A program made the position numbers and the translations under genes. DNA of 64,000 nt from Calditrichaceae bacterium (lineage in GTDB: Bacteria > Calditrichota > Calditrichia > RBG-13-44-9 > J075), in contig JABWBP010000021.1 of assembly GCA_013360445.1 (NCBI GenBank), positions 1-64,000 of the forward strand. The letters run 5' to 3'. Below, piece by piece: positions 1 through 7,166 of the stretch; position 1 is the stretch's first letter; each line of letters starts with the position of its first letter. The notes under the pieces were generated by a model. The model was not told the origin of the DNA. It saw only the letters and a list, made by a program, of their open reading frames with translations, and did no database searches.

Positions 1-30
1 ATAAAATTAAAGAATGAGGGTAATTTGTGT

Positions 31-50
31 CCCCCCGATAAATCGGGGGG
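31..50. repeat. GC-rich palindrome
   Basis: A perfect inverted repeat: CCCCCCGAT, two bases, then ATCGGGGGG. It lies about 70 bases beyond the stop of the minus-strand peptidase gene, so it could help end that transcript, but no T-run follows on either strand. A shorter version (CCCCGAT-TT-ATCGGGG) is at 59331-59346 in the eCIS locus, so it is more likely one member of a dispersed family. Confidence 0.55.
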
Positions 51-121
51 CTATTCAATACATTATAAAACATACACTTAACCAGGAATAAGGTTTAATA
101 CATACTACGGATTACATTTCA

Positions 122-1078
122 TCAAAGCGTTTCAATCAGGGTATTTTTGGCCAGGAATTTCCCCCCGAACAGCATCGCCACACCCTCGCGCTCGTAATAG
201 GAATTTTCCGGGCCGCTCTTGCGGGTAGCCTGGATGTGCAAATGGGGCGCTGCGGTCAACCCGAACGGTCCTCCTAAGAGACCGGAATTGCCGATTTCTC
301 CGAGCAATTGCCCGGTATGCACGGTATCCCCGGGCTGCACGCTAATGCTGTGCAATTTCAGGCGCGATAGGTAAACCCAAACGCCCCCATGATCAATGAT
401 TACCTGGTTGCCCGGAAAAACATCTTCTTTCCCGGCCAGCTCCGATGGCGGCAAATCCGGCAGGCTATCGATAACGCTAACCACGATTCCGGTGCAGGGG
501 CTGTACACTTTCTCGCCGAAGGCGAAATAAGCCGTCAATTCTTCCGGGAAAAATCCCCGCGCATATCTGCCGGCGTTATCCAGTTTCACCACTTCCAGGG
601 AAAATTTTTCCGGCACCGGGAAAAAGCGGTGATGGTTATTGATTACCGGGCTGTCTCCCCCTTCGATCACGTAAAAGTTGCCGTTTTTCAGGGGAAAGCT
701 CAGCGAAACGGCTTCTCCCCGGAAGGTCGTTCCCCTACAGGCCCAGATTCCCAGTCCCAGGAAAACCGCGGAAAAGAAACCCATGAAATAGAGGCCGAAC
801 TTCTCTTTGCGGGTTTTGGGGCTCCAAAACGGCAAGCTGCGAAGTTGATAAACCATCCGTAGCAGGGCAACCAGGAACGCGGCCCCCCAGAAATAGCGGA
901 AATAGTATCCGAACAGATGCCACTCCCCCCCGCGGTAAATGTAATGAATATAAACTCCTACCAGCAAGGCCATGAAAATTGCATCGAACTTGCTCTTGTA
1001 AAGGCGTTTCCACAACCAGACCGTAAAAACGGCCGGGATAACAAAGTGTTCGGTAAGAAGAATGATAAGATTGAACAT
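122..1078 (-). CDS. Membrane-anchored M23-type metallopeptidase domain protein
   Basis: A 318-residue protein. The first ~110 residues hold four or five hydrophobic segments, and the rest is a lysostaphin/LytM-like M23 domain. It carries the family's HLHIQ motif near the C-terminus, preceded by HGG and by the GDTVHTGQLLGEIG stretch typical of these folds. M23 enzymes cut peptidoglycan cross-links; with a membrane-embedded N-terminus the domain would face the periplasm. I cannot confirm that the first zinc ligands (HxxxD) are intact, so it may be a non-catalytic regulator. The start at 1078 is chosen because GAAAGGAGC sits just upstream; the frame is open further upstream but has no ribosome site there. 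It is divergent from the metal-binding lipoprotein at 1236. Confidence 0.75.
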   Translation of the reverse strand: MFNLIILLTEHFVIPAVFTVWLWKRLYKSKFDAIFMALLVGVYIHYIYRGGEWHLFGYYFRYFWGAAFLVALLRMVYQLRSLPFWSPKTRKEKFGLYFMGFFSAVFLGLGIWACRGTTFRGEAVSLSFPLKNGNFYVIEGGDSPVINNHHRFFPVPEKFSLEVVKLDNAGRYARGFFPEELTAYFAFGEKVYSPCTGIVVSVIDSLPDLPPSELAGKEDVFPGNQVIIDHGGVWVYLSRLKLHSISVQPGDTVHTGQLLGEIGNSGLLGGPFGLTAAPHLHIQATRKSGPENSYYEREGVAMLFGGKFLAKNTLIETL

Positions 1079-1235
1079 AAAGCTCCTTTCAACCGCGCTT
1101 TGCCGGGACAGGCTTTCGCACTTGCCGCTTCTCACTCACCACGACATACTTTCCGCTTGTTTTTTTACCCCTGCAATTATACATTGCCGCCCGCCGATGA
1201 ATTTAACATGAAGTTGGAAAAATAAGGAGCCGACA

Positions 1236-1553
1236 ATGAAAAAAATTCTCCGGGCCGGTATTATTTCCATTTTACTGCTCACGATTGTCCAAATAACAGG
1301 GTGCAGCGGCAAAAACCAGGAGGAAGCCATGGCGCAACCAAAAACCGTAAAACTGGCCCTTTCCGGAATGCATTGCGAGGGCTGCGTTAATACGATTCAA
1401 AAATCCCTGGCCAAAACCGAGGGGGTAATTTCCAATAGCGTCAGCCTGGAAGATAGCATCGCGGTGGTCAGCTTCGATCCGGCCAAAGCGGACGAGCAAA
1501 AACTTATCCTGGCGGTCGAAAACGCGGGATATAAAGCGCGGCTGGCGCAGTGA
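1236..1553 (+). CDS. Heavy-metal-associated (HMA) domain lipoprotein
   Basis: A 105-residue protein with a lipoprotein signal (hydrophobic stretch, then lipobox ITGC with Cys23) and one HMA domain. The metal site is GMHCEGC (Cys47 and Cys50), followed by the usual two alpha-helix ferredoxin-like pattern ending in AVENAGYKA. HMA domains bind Cu(I), Hg(II) or similar soft metals; on an exported lipoprotein the likely role is periplasmic metal capture or hand-over. The start has a clear AAGGAG about seven bases upstream. No metal-transport ATPase is adjacent. The lipid anchor would be added by the Lgt encoded next. Confidence 0.85.
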   Translation: MKKILRAGIISILLLTIVQITGCSGKNQEEAMAQPKTVKLALSGMHCEGCVNTIQKSLAKTEGVISNSVSLEDSIAVVSFDPAKADEQKLILAVENAGYKARLAQ

Positions 1554-1636
1554 TTAGTGTTTAGTGTTTTAGTGAGATCGCAGGCGTACGCCATAGCACT
1601 ACAACACCTGCACCGCTTCAGGGGAATACATAATAT

Positions 1637-2458
1637 ATGGAATGGAATGTCAGCCCGGAGATTTTCCGCATCGGCCCCATCGCGTTGCGCTGGTACAGCC
1701 TGATGTTCATTCTTTCTTTTCTGCTGGGGTATTACCTGGTGCGCAAGATGTTCCTGGCAGAAAAAAAACCGGAACAATATATGGATGCGCTGTTTTTGTA
1801 TATGTTCGGCGGAACCATCATCGGGGCGCGGTTAGGGCATTGCCTGTTTTATGATCCGGTCTATTACCTCACCCACCCCCTGGAAATCTTTGCGGTCTGG
1901 CAGGGAGGGCTGGCCAGCCACGGGGCAACCATTGGGATCATCATTGCGGTATATCTCTTTTCCCAAAAAAGGAAAGAGACCCCCTTTCTGTGGACCTTAG
2001 ACCGGGTGGCAATTGTGGTCGCCCTGGCGGGTTTTTTCATCCGGTTGGGCAATTTGTTCAATTCCGAGATCGTGGGAGCACCCACCACGGTTCCCTGGGC
2101 GTTTATTTTCCCCCGCTACGAGCAAGATCCGGTTCCACGGCATCCCGCCCAGCTTTACGAAGCAATTGCCTACCTGCTGGTTTTCATTTTTCTCTTTCTG
2201 CTGTATCGCCGCACGCAGGCGAACACCAGGCACGGCTTGATCGTGGGAATATTCCTGGTGCTGGTATTCGGATTCCGCTTTTTCGTGGAATTCTTCAAGG
2301 AGGTGCAGGAGTCCTGGGAAGCGTCGCTGCCGCTGGACATGGGGCAGCTACTCAGCATTCCCGCGGTGCTGCTGGGACTGTATTTGATAAAGACGGCGAA
2401 GCCGCCGGTTGTACAAAAATCCACCCCCACGGGAAAACGAAAAAAAGCCGGCGCTTAA
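1637..2458 (+). CDS. lgt: Prolipoprotein diacylglyceryl transferase
   Basis: A 273-residue, seven-helix inner-membrane enzyme that moves diacylglycerol from phosphatidylglycerol to the lipobox cysteine of prolipoproteins. Family hallmarks are present: the GGLASHGA loop near residue 90-97, the signature IRLGNLFNSE near 140, and RHPAQLYE near 170-177. Length is normal. The C-terminus ends in a short basic tail. It may be co-transcribed with the upstream metal-binding lipoprotein (83-base gap containing a GTGTTTTAGTG repeat word). Several probable lipoproteins elsewhere in the window would be its substrates. Confidence 0.96.
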   Translation: MEWNVSPEIFRIGPIALRWYSLMFILSFLLGYYLVRKMFLAEKKPEQYMDALFLYMFGGTIIGARLGHCLFYDPVYYLTHPLEIFAVWQGGLASHGATIGIIIAVYLFSQKRKETPFLWTLDRVAIVVALAGFFIRLGNLFNSEIVGAPTTVPWAFIFPRYEQDPVPRHPAQLYEAIAYLLVFIFLFLLYRRTQANTRHGLIVGIFLVLVFGFRFFVEFFKEVQESWEASLPLDMGQLLSIPAVLLGLYLIKTAKPPVVQKSTPTGKRKKAGA

Positions 2459-2771
2459 AACATTCCTCTTTCTCGATTTCAGGGGGAAAAAAATCCCTTG
2501 ATTTTGAATGTGAAAATTTTAAATTCTTCCAAAAATATTGTTTAAACAGAGTTTTGGATATTATCGCAATAGCGTTACCAACCTAAAAGATCTCTTTAAC
2601 TCGCATTGCGGCTCCAGGCCCTTGCCGGCCGGGCCATTTTCGGAAATGCTAAAGAAAGTCTTTTGCGTTCGTTAACCTTGCTGAAAAAGGAGTGTTTCAT
2701 CGCGTTTATCGTTACCACACTAACTCTTTGAAGAGCCAATACATCGTTGGTTTAACTCCCAGGAGGTATAT
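2459..2771. other. Intergenic stretch, no gene seen
   Basis: 313 bases between lgt and the small ORF at 2772. AT-rich at first, then a GC-rich block (GGCCC...GGGCC, around 2617-2635) that could be a weak hairpin. No convincing promoter, RNA gene or ORF. An AGGAGG ribosome site for the next gene lies at its very end. Confidence 0.5.
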
Positions 2772-3017
2772 ATGTGTGGCAACCCTTTAAGAGCATACCT
2801 GGATGACGAATTGTTCAATCGTTTGTGGGCAGAGGGATTTCTAAACGAGCGAGCGATTCGCGATCACTATATCCGGGAAAAATTTTCCGCCCTGAAACGC
2901 GATCGGAAACCGAAAGAGATCATTCACCAACTGCAAGAAGAATTTTCCTACCTCTCCACCGAGACTATCCGAAAGATTGTTTATACCCGCAACGGGGAAG
3001 CGGCGAGTGGGAAGTGA
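2772..3017 (+). CDS. Small charged protein of unknown function
   Basis: 81 residues, not recognised. The sequence is almost wholly helical in character: YLDDELFNRLWAEGF, then a basic middle (REKFSALKRDRK), then EIIHQLQEEF and a last helix TETIRKIVY. The pattern of short amphipathic helices with a basic middle would suit a small DNA-binding or regulatory protein, but no named motif can be claimed. A strong ribosome site (AGGAGG, six to seven bases before ATG) makes it very likely real. It stands alone between lgt and a convergent lpxB. Confidence 0.65.
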   Translation: MCGNPLRAYLDDELFNRLWAEGFLNERAIRDHYIREKFSALKRDRKPKEIIHQLQEEFSYLSTETIRKIVYTRNGEAASGK

Positions 3018-3146
3018 GAAGTTGCAGGTGAGAAGTGAGGGGGCGAGAGCGGGAATCTATACCCCCTTCGGCAAGCTCAGGCTTCGTCGTGAGCGCAGCC
3101 GAACGGGCAGGCCTTGCCACTTCTTACTTCTCACTTCTCACTTCCG
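3000..3146. repeat. Inverted word-repeat element (GAAGTGAGAAG / CTTCTCACTTC)
   Basis: Several copies of GAAGTGAGAAG-like words at 3008-3040 face copies of CTTCTCACTTC at 3121-3142, giving a long imperfect hairpin that overlaps the ends of the small ORF and of lpxB, which converge here. It may end both transcripts, although it lacks a clean T-run. Confidence 0.6.
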
Positions 3147-4303
3147 CCGCTCCCGAGGGATTGCAAAAATGCCACAATCCGCTCCGCGGCGCGGCGGGAA
3201 GCCCCCTCCGCACCCAATAGCGCGGGAATCCGCTTCAACTCTTCTTTTACCGAGCGGTAATAGGCCGGGTCGGAGAAAAAACGCTCCACGGCCGCGCGCA
3301 CCTTTTCCACGCTGATGTCTTTCTGGATCAACTCCGGCACTACTTTTTTCCCCATCACGATGTTTGCCAGCGCGATGGTGTCGATTTTAACCAGCATCCG
3401 GCCCAGCCAGTAGGTCAACGGGGAAACTGAGTACAAAACCACCATGGGGGTTTGCAAATAGCCGGTTTCCAGGGTAGCGGTTCCGCTGGCGACCATGGCC
3501 GCATAGGCATAGCGCATCAGCAAAGGGGTTTGGGAGTTTACCAGGCGAATATCCGAGCCGGCGGGAATGTATTCATCATACAGCGATTGCGGCAATTGGG
3601 AGGCCCGCCCGATCACCGCGACGCATCGCACCGCTTTGCGAAGCTCCCCGGCGGCTTGTACCATCACCGGCAGGAGATTGCGCACCTCCATCTCCCGGGA
3701 GCCGGGCAGCAGCGCCAGAATGGGAAGGTCTTCGGGAATGGAGTTCTGGCGGCGGAATTCCGCCTCGCTTTTGCCAATCCTTAGCTGCTCTACTAAGGGG
3801 TGCCCCACAAAATGGGCGGTAATGCCGTGCTTTTCATAAAAAGTCTTTTCAAACTGGAAAATCACTAACATCAAATCCACGTAACGGCGGATTTTTTCCA
3901 CCCGCTTCTCCCCCCAGGCCCATAACTGCGGGCTAATGTAGTAAACAACCGGAACCCCAATCTCCCGGGCAATACGCGCCACCCGCAGGTTGAAGCCGGG
4001 ATAATCAACTAAAATCACCGCCCCGGGGCCGTTTTTCAATTCCGACTGCACGGTTTTGGTGACTTTGCGGATAAAGGGCAGGTGTTTGATTACTTCCGTG
4101 AGTCCCAGAAAGGCTAATTGGGAAATATGGTAAAGCAGTTGCACGCCCTCCTGGCGCATGGCATCTCCCCCGATGCCGCTAAACTGCAACTGCGGATCGC
4201 AAGCTTTCAACTCCCGCACCAGGTCGGCGGCGTGGCGGTCGCCGGAGGCCTCCCCGGCGATGATCAAAATTTTCTTTTCTATTGGCGCGAAGGTATTCTG
4301 CAT
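3131..4303 (-). CDS. lpxB: Lipid-A-disaccharide synthase
   Basis: A 390-residue glycosyltransferase (family GT19) that joins UDP-2,3-diacylglucosamine and lipid X to make the lipid A disaccharide at the inner membrane. Family markers: ILIIAGEASGDRHAADLV at the N-terminus, FSGIGGDAM, VDYPGFNLR, YYISPQLWAWG, LLPGSREMEV, and the late VASGTATLE segment. Length is normal. The start at 4303 gives the usual N-terminus, but the obvious AGGAGG is about 20 bases upstream with no standard start codon at proper spacing, so the true start is slightly uncertain. It shows that the host makes lipid A. Confidence 0.95.
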   Translation of the reverse strand: MQNTFAPIEKKILIIAGEASGDRHAADLVRELKACDPQLQFSGIGGDAMRQEGVQLLYHISQLAFLGLTEVIKHLPFIRKVTKTVQSELKNGPGAVILVDYPGFNLRVARIAREIGVPVVYYISPQLWAWGEKRVEKIRRYVDLMLVIFQFEKTFYEKHGITAHFVGHPLVEQLRIGKSEAEFRRQNSIPEDLPILALLPGSREMEVRNLLPVMVQAAGELRKAVRCVAVIGRASQLPQSLYDEYIPAGSDIRLVNSQTPLLMRYAYAAMVASGTATLETGYLQTPMVVLYSVSPLTYWLGRMLVKIDTIALANIVMGKKVVPELIQKDISVEKVRAAVERFFSDPAYYRSVKEELKRIPALLGAEGASRRAAERIVAFLQSLGSGGSEK

Positions 4304-4446
4304 GATTGAACCGTTTCCGATGATCGCCTCCTGTGATAATTCAGGATGAATTTTACGCCGGGAAAAGCATTTCCACCACTTCTTTTTTACATCCCCGGCA
4401 TCCTCTTTATCCATCCACAATCATCCTTCATTCTTATCCTTCATGG

Positions 4447-5316
4447 TTATCCTTCATCCTTATCCTTCACTTCGGTCTGTTCACCCCCGGCTCCAATCCT
4501 GACAATCGCGAACACGGTAATTGCTGCGCCGAGCACGGTGCGCCAGTCGGGAATCTCGAAAAAGAACACAATGCCCCAGATCGTGGAGAACACCACCCCG
4601 ATGTAAGAAACATTGGTGGCCCGGGCGGCGGTATCCTCGTGCAAGGATTTGGTCAAAAATACCTGCGCCGCCTGGGTGGCGATGCCCATTCCTAACAACA
4701 TCAGCCACTGCCACCCCCGGGGCATCACGAAATTCGGGATCACCCAGGGCAGGGAGAGCAGGATGGCCACGGCCTGAAAATAGAGCACAATGGTCAGGGG
4801 ATGGTCGCTATGGCGCAGCTGCCGGACGGCGATGTAGGCCAGCCCGGCAAAAAACGCTCCTCCTAAGCCGATCAACGCCGGAACGGTTTGCAGGGAAAAC
4901 CCGGGCCGGATGATCAAGAGGATGCCCAGAAAAGCGAGCAGGTAGAACCCCCATTGCCGCCCGCTGCTGCTCTCTTTCAGAAAAAATTGCGCTAACAGGG
5001 CGGTGAAGAGGGGGCTGCTGTAGTTCAGGGTAACGGAATCGGTAATGGGCAGAACCGTGAGGGTGTAAAAGAAAGCCGAAAGCCCTAAGAAACCGAAAAC
5101 TCCCCGCAAAATCAGCAACTTTTGGTGGCTGCCCCATAATCGCAAGCGCTTACGCCGCAGCATTACCGCGGTGATGGAGAAAACCACCAGGCTGCGCGCC
5201 AGCACTAATTCCTGGGGCGGCAAATTTGCCCCGCTGCCTTTCACTAAGACGGACATCAGGCTGAAGAAGAATGACGCCAGGATCATGTAAATCGCGCCGC
5301 GGGAAAATCGTCCCAT
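4447..5316 (-). CDS. EamA/DMT-family membrane transporter
   Basis: About 289 residues with roughly ten hydrophobic segments in two five-helix halves, the hallmark of drug/metabolite transporters. The N-terminal half opens with a GAIYMILASFFFSLMSVLVK-type helix and has the family pattern LNYSSPLFTALLAQFFLKE; the second half shows YIGVVFSTIWGIVFFFEIP. Substrate cannot be told from sequence. The start at 5316 is preferred over 5346 because AAGGAA lies a few bases upstream. The region just downstream carries a run of CCTTCATCCTTATCCTTC words. Confidence 0.85.
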   Translation of the reverse strand: MGRFSRGAIYMILASFFFSLMSVLVKGSGANLPPQELVLARSLVVFSITAVMLRRKRLRLWGSHQKLLILRGVFGFLGLSAFFYTLTVLPITDSVTLNYSSPLFTALLAQFFLKESSSGRQWGFYLLAFLGILLIIRPGFSLQTVPALIGLGGAFFAGLAYIAVRQLRHSDHPLTIVLYFQAVAILLSLPWVIPNFVMPRGWQWLMLLGMGIATQAAQVFLTKSLHEDTAARATNVSYIGVVFSTIWGIVFFFEIPDWRTVLGAAITVFAIVRIGAGGEQTEVKDKDEG

Positions 5317-5464
5317 CCGGTTCCTTTCCAGAAACGAAGCGGCCAATATAAGGCATCCGGCGATGAGGGGGAATAGAATTGTTGAATCGGCGGGATTGCC
5401 GCCGGCGCCCGGCGAGCGCAGGTAAAATCCATTTCTTTCCGAAGCGCACTTTGCTTAAGTTTGT

Positions 5465-5680
5465 TGGTAGTGGTTAAGTTTTGATTGATGAAAGCATAAT
5501 TGCCACTCCCGAAGGGATGCCTTTGGCATAAGGCACGAAGGTACGAAGCATCACAAAGGTATTAAATGCTTGGTGATCCCGGCCATCGTTCGACTGAGCT
5601 CACGACGAAGTCCGGGATAGCGCCTTCGTGGCTTCGTGGCATGAAAACAAATGTTATCAGTCAAGATTTAACCACTACCA
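5465..5680. repeat. Nested palindromic element of about 216 bp (MITE-like)
   Basis: The ends are perfect 13-bp inverted repeats (TGGTAGTGGTTAA at 5465-5477, TTAACCACTACCA at 5668-5680), continued by imperfect pairing (GTTTTGATTGAT against ATCAGTCAAGAT). Inside, GGCACGAAGGTACGAAGCAT (5532-5551) faces GCCTTCGTGGCTTCGTGGCA (5622-5641), and CCCGG faces CCGGG further in. It fills the divergent gap between the transporter and the dehydrogenase (408 bases). No ORF of merit. It may be a small non-autonomous mobile element or a structured RNA source. Confidence 0.6.
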
Positions 5681-5724
5681 CAAATAGATATGAAGAAACA
5701 ATTTACCAGGCTTACGGAGGCAGT

Positions 5725-7083
5725 ATGAAACACATTCTGGTGCTCGGGGCGGGACAAAGCGCCCCCTACCTGATCAATTACCTGTTGGAAAACGCCCCTC
5801 AACACGACTGGTTCGTGACCATCGGAGACCGGGATTTAACCCAGGCGCAGAAGGCGTTGAAAAACCATCCTCACGGCGCGGCGGTGCAGTTCGATATCAA
5901 CGACGCCGCGTTGCGTTCAACCCTGTTTGAAAAAGTCGATATCGTGGTGAACATGCTCTCCCCGGTATTCCAATACCTGATCGCCCTGGAATGCCTGAAC
6001 CACAACGCCCACGTCATCTCCGCATCCTACCAGAGCAAAGAGGTAGAAGATTTGAACATGGACGCCCATCGCAAGGGCCTGTTAATTTTGAACGAAATGG
6101 GGCTGGACCCGGGCATCGACCACATGTCCGCCATGAAACTGATCCACCGGGTTCACAAACAGGGCGGAATTATCACCTCGTTCCTTTCTTACGGCAGCGG
6201 CGTGCCCGCCCCGGAGGTTCAGAGCAACCCCCTGCGCTATTGTATTACCTGGAATCCCCGCAACGTGGTAAGAGCGGGGGAAGCGGGCGCGCAATACATG
6301 GAAGATGGAAAAATCCGCCTGCTCTCACACAATGCCGTTTTTACCCGCACCTGGATGGTAGAAGTAGAAGGGGTGGGAATGTTAGAGGCCTACGCAAACC
6401 GCAACTCCCTGATTTACAAAGAAATCTTCGGAATCGAGTCGGTGCGCACCATGGTACGGGGAACCCTGCGGTATCCGGGCTGGAGCGAAACCTGGCACCA
6501 GATCGTGCGGCTGGGGCTGCCCAACGATACCATGCCCATCCCCGGCCTGAAAGAAATGGCCTACCGGGAATTTTTAGAAATGTTCCTACCCATCCACATC
6601 TCCGGTTTGAAGTTAGAGCAGCGGGTGGCAAACTATTTGAACCTCAGCCCCACGGGAAAGATTATGGAGAACCTGCGCTGGTTGGGACTATTCTCCAATG
6701 AAAAAATCGGCGGGGAGGTAAGCACCGCGGCGGACGTGATGATCAACCTCTTGATGAAAAAACTGCCTCTTCCGAGCGGGGCGCGGGATATGGTGATCAT
6801 CCAGCACGAAATCGAAGCGCAATACCCCGAAAAAAATAACCATAGCGAACGCATCCTCTCCACCCTGATCGAATACGGCGAACCGGGCGGGTTTACCGCC
6901 ATGGCAAAAACCGTGGGCTTGCCGGTAGCCCTGGCGGTTAAAATGGCCCTTACCGGGCAATTGCCGCTCACCGGCTGCCAGCTTCCCACCCACGCGGCCA
7001 TTTACGAACCGGTTCTGGAGGAATTGAGCAAAGCGGGCTTGAATTTCCGGGAAAGAGTACTGCCGGTTGAAAAAGGAGTTTGA
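5725..7083 (+). CDS. Saccharopine dehydrogenase-family oxidoreductase (Lys9-like)
   Basis: 452 residues. N-terminal Rossmann fold with HILVLGAGQSAPYLINYL; the family signature region follows with GLDPGIDHMSAMKLI, SYGSGVPAPE, NPLRYCITWNPRNVV and AGEAGAQYMEDGKI. This pattern matches saccharopine reductase/dehydrogenase (glutamate-forming type), which joins or splits lysine and aminoadipate semialdehyde units. In bacteria such genes serve lysine breakdown or polyamine-type pathways; context gives no partner gene. The start at 5725 has GGAGG four bases upstream; the open frame upstream lies in the palindromic element and is not coding. Confidence 0.88.
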   Translation: MKHILVLGAGQSAPYLINYLLENAPQHDWFVTIGDRDLTQAQKALKNHPHGAAVQFDINDAALRSTLFEKVDIVVNMLSPVFQYLIALECLNHNAHVISASYQSKEVEDLNMDAHRKGLLILNEMGLDPGIDHMSAMKLIHRVHKQGGIITSFLSYGSGVPAPEVQSNPLRYCITWNPRNVVRAGEAGAQYMEDGKIRLLSHNAVFTRTWMVEVEGVGMLEAYANRNSLIYKEIFGIESVRTMVRGTLRYPGWSETWHQIVRLGLPNDTMPIPGLKEMAYREFLEMFLPIHISGLKLEQRVANYLNLSPTGKIMENLRWLGLFSNEKIGGEVSTAADVMINLLMKKLPLPSGARDMVIIQHEIEAQYPEKNNHSERILSTLIEYGEPGGFTAMAKTVGLPVALAVKMALTGQLPLTGCQLPTHAAIYEPVLEELSKAGLNFRERVLPVEKGV

Positions 7084-7166
7084 GAGATTATTTTTAGCTT
7101 ATATTGTGTTCAATATTTCCTTAAATTTCAGCCTTAAAACTCAAATTCCACAAGGAGCGCCCATCA

